A program made the translations under genes and the position numbers. The notes under the pieces were generated by a model. That model searched no databases and was not told the DNA's origin. It worked only from the letters and a program-made list of their open reading frames with translations. This document shows positions 24,526 through 36,207 of a DNA stretch of 64,000 bases, piece after piece. Within the stretch, counting starts at the first letter, position 1. The number at the start of each line of letters is the position of its first letter. Origin of the DNA: Epiperipatus broadwayi (Eukaryota > Onychophora > Udeonychophora > Euonychophora > Peripatidae). Location of the stretch: contig JAQFVV010012394.1 of assembly GCA_028023455.1 (NCBI GenBank), forward strand, positions 31,588,885 through 31,652,884, in the 5' to 3' direction.

Positions 24526-25237
24526 GATTATTTATCTTTTTGACATGTGTATAATCAAATGTATCAGTGGTATGAGATAGCATGGATGGTTGAGGGTCGT
24601 GTGAAAGTCTGAGTTCAAACCACTATACACTACATATAGACGTGCAGGTATGAAAAAGCTTGTACTGTAAAAAAAAAAAATTCATATTTCTATAATAAAA
24701 AAATATAATTGGTTAAAAAAGAGTGATAATGATTGGAATAAATATTTTAATAACTACATCAGATACACCCTCAAAAAATAACGGAAAAAATTTAGTCAAG
24801 CATTGGATTGTATCCATGTTGATTATGGAAATAATATAAAAATTAAAAGAAGTATTATTTAAAGAAGAAACTTATAAAATAATATGTAAATAAATATAAA
24901 GATCTGTAATTTAAAATGTATCTATAAATAATTAACGTAAATGCATATAATTTTTGTTTTTGTCTTAATAAAATTTTTACTTAAAACAAGAATAAAAAAT
25001 CCTAATTTGAAATAGGCTAAAAAAAATTCCCAAAACTATTGCAAAAAGTAATGAATATTTTATGTTTAAGAGTTCGGACGTAATAACTTGAGAAACTATA
25101 CGCATAGGAATAGCTTTAAAAAATCTTATTCATAATGCATGGGGTGATTTTAAAATAAATCTTTATTTAGGAAAAGTAAAGATTGTTGTCAAAGATTTAA
25201 GAGAAGTTTGCGAATAGTTTTACCATACTTTCGACAA

Positions 25238-25420
<183 letters not shown>

Positions 25421-26139
25421 TCATTTGCTATATAGAAATATATGCAAATTTTAACCTTCATAAAAGCACGAGTAAAAAGCTGTTTAAAATAATCTTTAAC
25501 TTATAGTAAGATATTTAAGCTAATGTTACTTTAATTTATGCAAAAATAAACACATTCCAGATAACATAAAAATGAACCAGCCAAAATTTATAAATTCTAT
25601 TCATAATCAATATCAATAAAGCAAAAATAACCAGCATCGTTGTATTGCCTTTCGACTTTTATACTTTTGTAATAGTACCATCTTTAAGAACTTTAGACTT
25701 CAATGTATTATGTGTAGGTAAATGACCTACTACAAAACAAATATATCTTCAGCAGCTCTGTATAAAAAGTGAAAGAGAAGGTTGTATATTGACCAGGCCT
25801 TCTAATTGTCATGTGCTGAGTGTTTGAATGATTTTACATCTGTTTTTTAACTTCTGGATAAGAATAGCTGATACCCTCTTACCAATTACTTATTGAATGC
25901 TTAACTAAATCGTGTATGAACCAATTACTAAAAAAAAAAGGCTGTTTGACGTCAATGATGTATATAAATTGATAAATAATCCATTACAGAACAAAAATAC
26001 TCTTCAATAGCCTCTCAAAAATAAGCAAAAAAGAAGGTAATATGGATTAGGCTTTCCAATTATCATGTAAATAATATTTGAGCCAATAAACATCACATGA
26101 CCACCACCTCTTATGCTTGTGTATAACTGTTGTTAAAAC

Positions 26140-26310
26140 AGGCAAAACTCAGATCCAAGGCTCCTCACTGACGAAGGCCACAAGCCATAAACTAGTCTGG
26201 GGATATTGAATGAGTAGGCATTAGATGGGGATTTTATGCACAAGCCTTCTGGCATCCATTGATTACTCTGGCTTGCTGTGTGTGGCAATACATATAGTGA
26301 GTTTTGCATG
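26140..26310 (+). repeat. Family B element, partial copy
   Basis: It begins at the terminal motif aaaacaggcaaaactc, jumps to agatccaaggctcctcac, and ends tagtgagttttgcatgtttt. The terminal motif and its inverse suggest an internally deleted copy of the palindromic form at 34.8 kb. Confidence 0.8.
26162..26203 (+). ncRNA. Hammerhead-like ribozyme, family B, stem I intact
   Basis: TCCTCA (26162-26167) pairs with TGGGGA (26198-26203), 6 bp including one G-U. The core CTGACGA (26168-26174) satisfies CUGANGA. Stem II is GGC, loop CACAA, GCC. The GAAA box reads TAAA (G12 lost), which should disable cleavage. GTC precedes stem I at 26195-26197. Confidence 0.5.
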
Positions 26311-26699
26311 TTTTAGGATAATATTTGAGTGATTTTGTATTCTTTTTACCTCTATCTAAGAATAGCCAAATATCCATTTATAAACAATGTTGGATAAGTA
26401 ATTGGGATGGATTTGAGCTGATTACCTAAAAAGAAAAAAAAAACTATTAGATTCGTATAAATATTTTCTATATGTTTCTTCAGTCAACGTTCAAATTAAG
26501 ATATATAGTACATCCAACTATCAGAAAATTTACAATTCTGATGGCATAACTTAATTAATACTGAGTCCAAAAAATTCACAAGTATTGAGGAGTAAGTAAG
26601 TTTTAGTACATTATTAAGTTGTTTAGCTTGATTAATTAATCTGCTTCAGCCATTTCATTAATGTGAACTCTAATTACATTTAATTTCACTTAATTATTT

Positions 26700-27050
26700 G
26701 ATTCATCATCAGCTTCTAAAGACAATGTCATGTCATTGCAATGACATGGTTCTATCTTCAGCAATTTGTTTCAAGTCTGCATAGGAAAAACATTTAATTT
26801 CACTGATCATATTTTTAAGGTGGGATATTCATGGTCTGCCTCTCAATCTTCTTGCTACAATTTTGCCTCCCAAAATATTTTGTGAAAACTTATGATATCC
26901 TAAATCTGACATAAGAGTATAAAATTTTTCATTTTTATCACAATCAGTAGTTCTGTTTTCAATCTAAGTCCTCTTAATATTTGATCATTAGACTAGTTTT
27001 CCATCCATCTCGTTTTAATTAATCATTTTCAAAGCCATATTTATGTTCCT
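26700..27050 (-). mobile_element. LINE C-terminal fragment, decayed
   Basis: The - strand reads ARRLRGRP-like residues, SHLKNMISEIKCFSYADLKQ then IAEDRTMSL. This fits the C-terminal pattern G.RPR..WLK.I....S..EL...AEDR of several LINE families. It has many stops. The family is uncertain. Confidence 0.5.
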
Positions 27051-27604
27051 TCCTATCTCTTTTTCCTTTTTGTTTTCCTAAGAACTATGATTCACAACCA
27101 TAAGTCAATATACTCCAACTGAAGATTTTAATAAATTTCATTCTATTTTTTTATATATATATTTTGAATTTCATTCTATTTTTGTATCGGTATTTTACTA
27201 TTCTCTAAAGTCACATTTTCATTCCTTCCAATTTTTTTTGTTTTCGTGTTTTTAGGATCATGTCTCATAATCATATGTCTATATACTCTAAATGAAGGTT
27301 CTAATAAATTTTATTTTACCTTTGTATTGATATTTCACTCTTCTAAAATAAATTATTTTAAAATGACTAGGACAAATGTTTTATTTTTGAATAAATAAAT
27401 AAAATATTTCGTTCGCGATTTACTTATATTGTCAAAATTTTCAGAATAATAACATCATTGTTTTTTGTTAATATCTTTGTTATTATTGATAATGTATTTT
27501 GTAACTAGGCATTATAAGTTGATATGTACAGGGACAGACTTTAATCTAGCAGCCATGTACTCATTAGTTATTTTTAAAAAATAACAAAAGTTTTAATAAT
27601 TTAA

Positions 27605-29390
27605 TGAGTTTCATCATCATCACCAACCATTATCAATCCACTGCAGGATGAAGGTCTCTCCAAGTTAAATCCATCTTCCCCAATCATTAGCATCACTTCT
27701 CCACATCACCCCTGCACACTTTCTTATTTCATCCATCCGTCTCACATGTGGTCTCTTTCTGTGTCTTTTACAATCTCTTGACATCCAGTTTAAGATTTCA
27801 ATTGTCCATCTATTATCATCTCTTCTAGCAATATGTCTGGCCCAATTTCATTTCAGTCTTTTAATTTTTTCAATGAGGTCAGTAACACCTGTTTGTTCTC
27901 TTACTCATATATTGTGTTTTCGATTTCTTCTTGTTACTCTTAACATGCATCTCTCCATACTTCTTTGAGTGGTCTGAAGTCTCTGTATTGCTCTTCTATT
28001 AATTGTTCAAGTCTCAGATTCATAAGTAAGAACTGGTAAAACACATTTATTAAAAACCTTCCTTTTCAAACACATAGGCATATTTCCTTTTAGTATCATG
28101 TTATTTCTACCAAAAGTATTCCAACCAGGTTTAATTCTATGATTAATTTCATCCATTATGTTTCCATCTGTATTAATAATCTGAACAAGGTATTTGTAGC
28201 TATTAATTTCTTCTAACTCATCATAATCAATCTTTATTTTCATATTTTGAGAAAATCCATTGAACATTACTTTAGTCTTTTTAACATTTATCTTTAGTCC
28301 TACTTTCCTACTTTCATCTAATAATTCCTCCAACATTCCCTGAAGCTCTAAAGCATTATTTGCAAAACAACTACATCATCTGCAAAATTTAAATGACTTA
28401 AATAATCTCCATTTACTTTCACTCCTTTAGCTTCCCATTTTAATCCACAAAATACTTCATGCAGCACTGCTGTAAAATGTTTTGGAGGTATGTAGTCGCC
28501 CTATCTTATATCCTTCTCAATGATAACTTTCCTAGTATCATTATATAGTCTAATTGTTGTTGTTGCATTTTTATAAATATTCTTTAAAATATGATAATAT
28601 CCTGGATCTATACCTTGATGATCCAATGCTTTACTCATTGAAGAAATGTTTATAGAATCAAATGCCTTTTCATAATCTACAAATCCAAAGCATAATGGCA
28701 ACTCATATTTATTTGTCCTTTCTATAACTTCTCTCAATACCTGGATATGATCTACTGTACTAAAACCACTTTTAAATCCAGCTTGTTCTCTTGGTTGTTG
28801 GAAATCCAATGTTCTCTGTAGACGAGTTGTAATTATCTTGGTAAAAATTTTGTATAAAACTTATAAACTGCTGAAAGATCTGTAATTTCTAATATCTTCT
28901 TTAGCACCTTTTTTAAATATTAATATTAATACTGCATTCGTCCAATCATCTGGTACAGCTTTATCATTTAGACATTTGTTATATAACTTTGCGAATTTTT
29001 TTCTATTTCTTCACCTGCTTCCTTTAATACATCAATTATAATTCCATCATTATCTGGAGCCTTTCCTTTCTTCATACATTTAATTGCATGCCTCACTTTT
29101 TCATTTCAAATTCTGGGCAATTCCGTAGATGTAATAGATATAAGAGGTACTTGTTCTTTATTACTATATAATTCTTGATAGAAGTCTTTTACCCATTGCA
29201 TGATGTCATCTCTCTTTTTAGCAATAATTCCATCTTTTTTTCTTATTGCAGATATAAATTTCCTACCGATACCAAAATGTTGTTTTACACTCTTGAGACT
29301 TTTATTCTCTTCTACAGCTTTCCTTGCTAGTTCACAGTTATACTTTCTTATATCATTTTCAACTCTTTTCCGCACAATTTTACAAAATAA
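27605..29390 (-). mobile_element. RTE-like LINE, 5'-truncated copy 2
   Basis: The - strand order is RENDIRKYN..KAVEENKSL and HFGIGRKFI (29375-29106), KKVLKKILEITD-like connecting residues, and QPREQAGFKSGFSTVDHIQV (28809 on). Then come FVDYEKAFDSI, SHLNFADDVVV (near 28375), KVMFNGFSQNMKIKIDYDEL (28270 region) and VLPVLTYESET. The 3' end has the ATC tail at 27611-27621. It is about 400 bases longer at the 5' side than copy 1 and very similar to it. Several frameshifts and stops are present. Confidence 0.88.
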
Positions 29391-29394
29391 TATA

Positions 29395-29850
29395 CTATAT
29401 TAAATCACTCCACATGGTTAAGAAATTTAGTACCGCCCTCTGTAAAGTAATATTTAAATACATTTGAATTTGTATTTCAAAATAGCCAGGTCAAAATGAT
29501 ACTACTTTGACCTGTCTGCTATATGATGTTATATATTGAAATGCGAACAAACTCAAACAAAAAACTTGAAATTTTAGCAAGCAAAGATCTTAACTTCTTG
29601 CTACAAACAAACATGTTTTTACTATTAATATATAAAGACAAATTAAACATTAGTAATTTTAATCTTTAAACCACCTAACACAAATGTGAAGAAAATAATT
29701 CGAGTGCATAACGCTATGCTGAAATAAATATACAAATATTAAATCAGCCATATGGCTACGAAATCCAGAGGGCGATACGGGATTTCTTAACTATGTGAGG
29801 TGATTTAATATTTGTATATTTATTTCAATATATCGTTATGCATTGGGATA
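29395..29850. repeat. Family D foldback element
   Basis: Ends are inverted: ttaaatcactccacatggtt at the left and aactatgtgaggtgatttaa near 29795-29815. Inner blocks (gccaggtcaaaatgatac, cctaacacaaatgtg, tgaaataaatatacaaatat) recur in the palindrome at 58085-58745. It lies immediately 5' of the RTE copy on the - strand. It is non-coding. Confidence 0.75.
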
Positions 29851-30224
29851 ATTTTCTATAATATACTATATATTGTTGAATTACAATATTGCTTAAATCC
29901 TAGATATTCTGTTATATACATACATACAATTGTGTATTAAATATCTAATAAGTATACTTTTTTTTTTTTCAAAATGTCTAGTTTGATACAGCTTAAACCC
30001 AAAGTATCTAATATATTTATGCGTTTGTTAAATTTAATTAATAGTAGTTATTTAAATTTTTAAAAATTAATCATTGATTATATTATACTAAATTATATTT
30101 TGAGTTTTATTTTCTTAAATACATATATATTATGTTTTTCTGAAGGTTTGTGATGATGGTGTTCTAGCTGTATTTTTATATTGGACTATTTCCATCATCT
30201 AATATGTGTGTTGAATGTCTTTAG

Positions 30225-30515
30225 AAAAGTTTAATTTTTAGTTAAATATTCCAAATGCATTCAACTGTTAGTAATATCACAGCAAACAAATGTTAATAAT
30301 ATCACAGCAAACAGGTTAGTATACGCACTAACTGTTAGTAATATCACAGCAAACAGGTTAGTATACGCACAACGTTTCGAGAGGTATTTTTCTCCCCTCT
30401 TCTTCAGGTGTTGCTGGCCTGACCAGTGACAGTACTAGCATGGGATTCGAACCTGGGTCCTTAGATTCTTGATTATTGAAATTTAAGGTAACGCTCTAAC
30501 CAACTGAGCCTCTTA
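30225..30515 (-). mobile_element. tRNA-derived SINE, type 1, best preserved
   Basis: On the - strand: gaggctcagttggttagagc (box A), acctttaaat-like spacer, gacccaggttcgaatcccat (box B), cactggtcaggccag and tgaagaagagg. These are followed by tacctctcgaaacgttgtgc. The block gtatactaacctgtttgctgtgatattactaac is tandemly repeated two to three times (30283-30372). The tail reads tgaatgcatttgg and cattcaaca. The A and B boxes give a pol III promoter of the usual tRNA spacing. It lies about 150 bases upstream of exon d. Confidence 0.88.
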
Positions 30516-30665
30516 TATTTTAAATTACTTGTTCAAGATTTTCCTTTCATGGAGTTTATATTACTGTATTATTTACTTGTTTAATGAAAAGATAAATAAA
30601 TGAATTATTGGAAACAATATTTTTATGAGCTTGACTTTACTGGATTTATTTATTTTTTTTATTAG

Positions 30666-30838
30666 GTATACGTATGCTGGACGGAACTGTAACCGACAGT
30701 TTAGAAGCAGAAGCCATTGCTTTTAATTTATCTCATGTCGATGTATTCAGTGCCAGCTGGGGACCGAGTGATGATGGGCAAACTGTTGAAGGACCAGGCA
30801 AACTTGCTAGGAGAGCCTTTGAAAAGGGAGTTACTGAG
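30666..30838 (+). CDS. PCSK1-like: PC1/3-like convertase exon d (173 nt)
   Basis: Acceptor tttttttattag. It encodes (G)[38 protein letters not shown] and [19 protein letters not shown]. This is the segment between the catalytic His and the oxyanion Asn, including the family hallmark SASWGP.DDG. The donor is placed after GAG because the next exon begins GRQGKG, which continues the family sequence. That donor reads gttaaa, a poor match to the usual gtragt. Reading through would add VKKNC and a stop at 30854-30856. The intron that follows is 11.6 kb. Confidence 0.93.
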
Positions 30839-31689
30839 GTTAAAAAAAATTGTTAATATATTCTGTTTAATTTAAGTACTTTTTTTTTAAATAAAAAAAG
30901 GACCACCTAGTAGTATCAATGACTTGGGGTAGCGGTGGCAATCTTTTTACACTTAAGACCCCCATACTCAGACTGAAGAATACTACTAATAAAAGTCTTT
31001 TTATCAATACAAATATGTATCTTTATATTATATTTCAGTATATACAATCTGATATAAGATTTTTGAAAAAACTGGATATTGACAAGCCTGTTTTTAAAAA
31101 TGTGTACATTCAAGAACGTAGTAACACATATCAAGATTAGGGGGGGGGTGCTAACATGAAAAACAAAACTCTGAGAGTGAGCAAAAGAAATGAAAGCAAT
31201 ATAAGGGAAGTGCCGTTATGAAATACTGTTTAGACAAAGCGGATTGGCATATAAAGAAGGAAGTGTTTAAATACCAAATAGGTCAGACCCACAATAATGA
31301 ATTGAGTAGTTTTCATGTATTTTTAATAGTGTTTAGGATTTTATTTTTCCAATTAAAAATGTATTACTCAACATGAGAACTTCTCAAAATTTTCTTGAAC
31401 CCCAACAATTTGTCTTAAGGCATAAATAGAAGTTATGGAAGACAGAATTTTTTTACTTGCTACATAGTTAAAATAATTTATGAATATGTTATTTCTGATA
31501 TTTAGCCATCACATGACTTGTGAAAAGCTAATTAGTCGATTTTTTTTTACCTCCAACATAATGGTAAACAGTTTGTCCTGAGAGCTAAAGATTCCTGGAC
31601 AAAATTGCCGGTACATCTGCGTAGACATTAGAGCGATCAAATATTCGATTATTTATACATATATGTAAACATGCAAACCCAATTTAATC

Positions 31690-31890
31690 TAATAATATAA
31701 TGTTGTACTTAATCAAACTAAGTGCACTTGATATATATTTTTTCATTAAAAAAAATAATGTGTTCAAGTGTATCAGTGTTATGAAATAGAGTGGAGAGTC
31801 GTGGATGGTGTAAAAGTCTGTGCGATAGAGTGGAGAGTGGTGGATGGTGTAAAAGTCTGTGCTCATATACCCTATATATTGCTTATATAG
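31690..31890 (+). repeat. Family A right-arm terminus with local duplication
   Basis: It matches the end of the family A right arm: caagtgtatcagtgttatga, agtggagagtcgtggatggt, gtaaaagtctgtgctcata. The block gagtggagagt.gtggatggtgtaaaagtctgtg is duplicated in tandem at 31790-31827 and 31828-31862. Confidence 0.75.
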
Positions 31891-32139
31891 AAACAGGTAT
31901 ATAATAACCCTATGTTTCAGTTGAAACAGAAGAATGAAAATATTGCACATTTTAATTCGAAATTTTAATAACATCTAGAAGAAAATATTAATAAAGACTA
32001 ATATAAATGAAAGCTGCTTTCACGCATGCTCTTATTTGTTCTTCCAACGATTATACATTGTTTTATCCACGGAGATAGAAGTTTATATTCCTTCTCATTC
32101 TTCAAATGTTGTAATTCAAACATAATACATGTAATAAAT

Positions 32140-32210
32140 ATAGTAACCTGGGATAAGTGATGAGTGCTGTTCAGCACAAAAAGGATGTTGGAGTCATTTG
32201 TTTCTTATTG
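32140..32210 (+). ncRNA. Hammerhead remnant, family A, degenerate
   Basis: Around 32155-32205 the order is gggataa, GTGATGA, GTGC, loop TGTTCA, GCAC, AAAA, ggatgTTGG. Stem II pairs perfectly as GTGC/GCAC. The C3-U4 of the core and G12 are changed, so this is a dead copy that still shows the paired stem. Confidence 0.4.
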
Positions 32211-32467
32211 TACCTTTGAAAAGAATGTGAGTGTGGAGGTTGTTTAACACATTTATAAAGATATTACACATGGGATAAAGAAATGTGAATTATTCCGTGT
32301 GTGTATGTTGAATTAAAAACAAAATCAGATATATTACTCTTTAACTGAGGTTTAAAATTTATATCTGGCTAGAGATAAGTGATAATTATTAGTGTATTTA
32401 TTTAAATTGGATAATATCAAAGTTGTAATTCAAATTTGCAAATATTTTTTCATCTGTTTATTGAAAT

Positions 32468-32592
32468 GGTTTCTCTCTTCTTTATAATCTAATGCTACAT
32501 TCACTTCCAATAAAGTTCACCATAATTATGATTATGGTGAAATTTACCAAAGGTGCACTTAGCATTAGATTATAAAGAAGAAAGAAACCACA
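32468..32592. repeat. Near-perfect palindrome
   Basis: The block gtttctctcttctttataat with ctaatgc, and cataattatgattatgg at the centre, is mirrored by gcattagattataaagaaga and aagaaac. The arms are about 55 bases. It is a likely MITE or foldback remnant and would form a strong cruciform or hairpin. Confidence 0.85.
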
Positions 32593-33689
32593 TGTTGATA
32601 CACAGCCAAATACATGTTTGCCATTTTGAAGCTTTTAAAATAAAAAGGTCTTTATTTGTTGTTGGATTAATATAAATAATTACATTTTGACGGCTTTAAA
32701 ACATGTTTTGATAGTGACATATATAGTTCATAATTTTTGAAAGTGGTGATGGTGATTATTGACCCAAATAATGTGTTGTTTTTGGCCTTCTACCTATTAA
32801 GCACACTACTATGAGATAAATTAAATACATCTATGTTTAAAATAAGAACATCGTTTGAATTGTATTATAGATAGGGAATCAAATATAAAGGAGACATTGT
32901 TAAAGAAGCAATCATTATAAGACAATTTTTTGATTCTTATACTATGAGATTAAAGTTATAACAAAATTAATAAATAAATGAGTTTTATTTCAAATGTATT
33001 AATAGAAAATATTACGTTAATTTTTTTTAGAAGTAACTGTTATTTATTAATTTCAATTGTTGTTAAACACTAAAATCGATAATTTAAATTGTTCATGTTA
33101 CAGAGATAACCATTAGTGGTTTATTTAACATAAGGAAATGTGACAATATTTGACTAGTTGATTGTTACAACGCTGTGAAGATTCATAACAGTACGGTTAT
33201 GCCAAAAAAATTCATAAATGATTGGTACATTGACGTGTAAATAGGTTTTTTTGACACATCGGAAGTTACATATAATGCTAATACTATTAAATGGCTGTTT
33301 TTTAAATGTTAATAATACTAATTTGAACATATGGAAGCAGTAATTAGATCATGGTTTGAACAATGATATAAAAATTCCTAATTATTGATTTAATAATATT
33401 ACCATCAAAATGATATTTAAATCTAGACAAAGATACACATGTATTGACTGAAAATAGTTTTTTTGTAATCATAACAATGAAAAGCTGACTATCTAGATGG
33501 ATTACTTGAAGATTTTTTTTTTAAATACTGTTGGCTAAAACTAATGAAATAACTTTTAATAATATTTGCACCCATAAACTTGTGTCTTCTAATTATAAAA
33601 ACCTTTGTCTAATCTTTTGTGAGTATCTTAGTTGGATAGAATGTCATCATATATTCAGTACTCATAAATGTTATATAAATTAGGTCATG

Positions 33690-33910
33690 TGACATCTGAC
33701 TTTATTTTTTTTTAGTACTCACAAATCTAAAAGTTCTAGGTTCGATTCCCATGAATAGTATTGAGAGTGGTCAGAACAGCTACATCTGGAAAAGAGATAT
33801 CTATAATATCATGTAAAATATTATATATTAACCTATATAAAATTATTAACAGATGACAATTAATATTCGATAATGGAAATAGTCCAATATAGAATTACAA
33901 CTATTTATAG
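33690..33910 (+). mobile_element. Type 1 SINE, partial
   Basis: Box B region aaaagttctaggttcgattc, then gagtggtcagaacagc and tctggaaaagagat. The tail gataatggaaatagtccaat is shared with the copies at 45.6-46.0 kb. Box A is truncated. Confidence 0.65.
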
Positions 33911-34559
33911 GCATGCTTCCTTGGTTTTCCAAATTAAAAAAGAATATAGAAGCATTGGGTAATTGATAAATATAAATTATCATTATTATTCTCTATGACA
34001 AAAGAATCAATGACTTTTTGGATTATATTACTTTCAGTTATGGGTTAGAAATTATTAGAGAAAGGCACTGAGATGTGAGAAAAGTAGAAGTGAATAGGTA
34101 CAATTTTTGTTACCAGTCAGATATAAGGGGATGTTTTGATCTAAGGTGAAATTTATATTTTATCAGTTTGATCAAAAACTTGGATATGTGGAAAAAATTA
34201 TTAGCATTGTTTGGAAGTAGTGGCTTATTTATAAAAATTTGTTCATGTTAAACAATTTTTACATGACATTATGAAAGAAAGCATTACAAATAATAAGTGT
34301 AATATTGAAAGATGAAACATTGGGAGGAAAAGGAATGTATAGAAGATCCATTTTTTCTTAATTTTGTAACAATGGTTTGTGAACAATTTATATACATCTT
34401 CATGAAGCAGTATCAATATAGAAATTAAATTTGGTAATTAAAAAATTAATTAAATAGCTTTATTGCTTAGAAATTCATAAGTTTGGGCATTGAAAATATC
34501 AGTTAGGCTGCAATCTATAGCTGGTAAGTTTCATAAGCTATCAATATCAAAACTCTCAA

Positions 34560-34770
34560 CGGATTCTAGATTTATACTATGTTCATGATTATGCTATTAT
34601 TTACAATTTAAGAAATAATCTACAGAATATTCATAATGTTTTGAATGCAGCTTATGAAGAATTTGGTTTTGTAATTAATATTCTTTTAAGAATATCAACT
34701 TTTATCACCAGTGATGGGAATATAATTTTCAGTATCTTTTAATTTGGAGGATAATGAGTTGCAAAGATTT
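34560..34770 (+). mobile_element. LINE RT fragment around the YADD box
   Basis: The + strand reads HDYAIIYNLRNNLQNIHNVL then NAAYEEFGFVINI. It aligns with the pattern YADD..I....ELQ..L......GL.IN.KKT following RT box C. The Asp pair is changed to HDYA. Upstream about 34010-34500 may be more of the same element but no motif is clear. Confidence 0.5.
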
Positions 34771-34821
34771 TGATTAGTTTAAACATTGTGGTAGTTGATT
34801 AGGAAGATATGTAGAATTAAA

Positions 34822-35180
34822 ACAGGCAAACTCTCCATACAGTAGTGCCACTCAGTACCAACCAGAGTAATTAATGGATGCCAGAATGCTTGTGCATAAA
34901 ATACCTATCTAGTTCCTACTCACCCAATATCCCCAGATTAGTTTCTGGCTTGTGGCCTTCATTAGTGAGGAGCTTTGGATCTGAGATCACTGCACCTAGA
35001 TCTTATGATCTAATGCAACCCTCACTGACACTGATGAAGGCCACAAGCCAAAAACTAATCCGGGGATATTGGATGAGTAGGCACTAGATAGGGATTTTAT
35101 GCACAAGCCTTCTGGCATCCATTGATTACTCTGGTTGGCACTGAGTGGCTCTACTGTATGGAGACTTTTACCTGTTTTAA
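34822..35180. repeat. Family B full palindromic element
   Basis: The left arm (34822-35000) and right arm (35020-35180) are reverse complements over most of their length. Terminal inverted motif: aaaacaggcaaactctccat on the left and its inverse ending tacctgttttaat on the right. Each arm contains a hammerhead-like core: - strand at 34930-34971 and + strand from 35031. The centre is lost or joined, breaking stem I on the right. A shorter sibling is at 36018-36145. Confidence 0.88.
34930..34971 (-). ncRNA. Hammerhead-like ribozyme, family B left arm
   Basis: On the - strand TCCTCA pairs with TGGGGA (6 bp). The core is CTAATGA (G5 changed to A), stem II is GGC/GCC with loop CACAA, and GAAA is intact; the cleavage triplet is ATC. 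One core substitution probably inactivates it. It complements the 26.2 kb copy, which keeps the CUGANGA box but not GAAA. Confidence 0.5.
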
Positions 35181-36017
35181 TAACAGTAATATGCTAGCAT
35201 AAGAAATAGTGATCTTGTGACATGTGGAATTAGATTTGATATACAGTTGCTCTAATCTATTGCTGTTATATTTTCCAAATCAAAGATGGGATGTTTTATC
35301 TTAACTTAATTACTAAATCATTTGTACGTGGATGAATTATGTAAACCCTACGATGTAGCTTAAAGATTAATAATAAAAAAATTATGTAAAAATACTTATA
35401 ATATTCTGAGTATGCTTGATTAAAAGATTTTTTGAGCTTTATAGTTTTAAGTAAGTATATAGAGGAAACTAATATATATATGCATAATAACAATTTTGTA
35501 ATCAATATTAGAATTTTACTATCATTCTTTGATTTAGTTTTCTTCTCGTCTATTTAACTTATTAACTATTCCACTATGCCTCCTACAAAATCACATCATT
35601 GCAAATATTTGTTAATCTAATCAATTCAAAAAACTATTTTGCTCTTTATAATATGTCTAATTTTTTATATTAATGAATGAAAATATCTTTGGAAAATAAA
35701 TATATAAAGTAAAATCATTCTTTATTGTATTTATCGCGAGTGATAAAAAAAAATAAAGTTTTCAACTTATATTGAAATAAATAAATGAAAGAAGACTGAA
35801 AAATGAATTTAAAAGAAAATATTTTAGATAAAAAATTGAATTTTAAACGGCAGAATTTTTTATTTATTCAGTGTTTAAAATTATTGGTGGCTATACTATT
35901 ATTATATATTTTCATTATCTGGTTTATATCTACCACAAATAAATATATCAGTTGAAGTATATAATAATTATAGTAACTGTGCGAATTAACAGACCTTATA
36001 GTGACATGAATATTATC

Positions 36018-36145
36018 AAGTACTTTGAATATAAACAGGCAAAACTTTCCATACAGTAGTCCAATGCCTACTCTGGCATCCATTGATTACTCTGGTTGGC
36101 ACTGAGTGGCACTACTGTATGAAGAGTTTTGCCTGTTTTAATAAC
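36018..36145. repeat. Internally deleted family B derivative
   Basis: Termini aaacaggcaaaactttccat and agttttgcctgttttaata are the same as in the 34.8 kb palindrome. The remaining interior keeps only cattgattactctggttggc to the right end. The element shrank to about 125 bases while keeping both ends, as MITEs do. Confidence 0.85.
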
Positions 36146-36207
36146 CGTAATGTGCTAGCATAAGAAATAGTGATCATGTGATACTTTGTATATACATATA
36201 TATACAT

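Larger units (their letters stand above)
23985..24660. repeat. Family A palindromic element with hammerheads in both arms
   Basis: The left arm (about 23990-24240) is the reverse complement of the right arm (about 24375-24640), around a centre near 24300. The termini read tagtgtatagtggtttgaac on the right and its complement, blurred by a G run, on the left (23993-24002). Each arm carries a hammerhead: - strand in the left, + strand in the right. It has no coding capacity. Related halves lie at 1385-1850, 31690-31885 and 40312-40605. Confidence 0.88.

Noticed and set aside
30360-30430. Possible hammerhead in the type 1 SINE (ctgaagaagagg ... cctctcgaaacg)
   Set aside because: The core box and a stem II can be drawn, but an extra C sits before GAAA and no stem I pairs across the predicted site.
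30916-31140. Open frames on both strands just after exon d
   Set aside because: They overlap each other on opposite strands, have no recognisable motif, and lie in intron sequence.
35031-35070. Hammerhead in the right arm of the 34.8 kb family B palindrome
   Set aside because: CTGATGA is present, but the sequence 5' of it (ctgaca) does not pair with CGGGGA and GAAA reads AAAA; counted as a remnant only.
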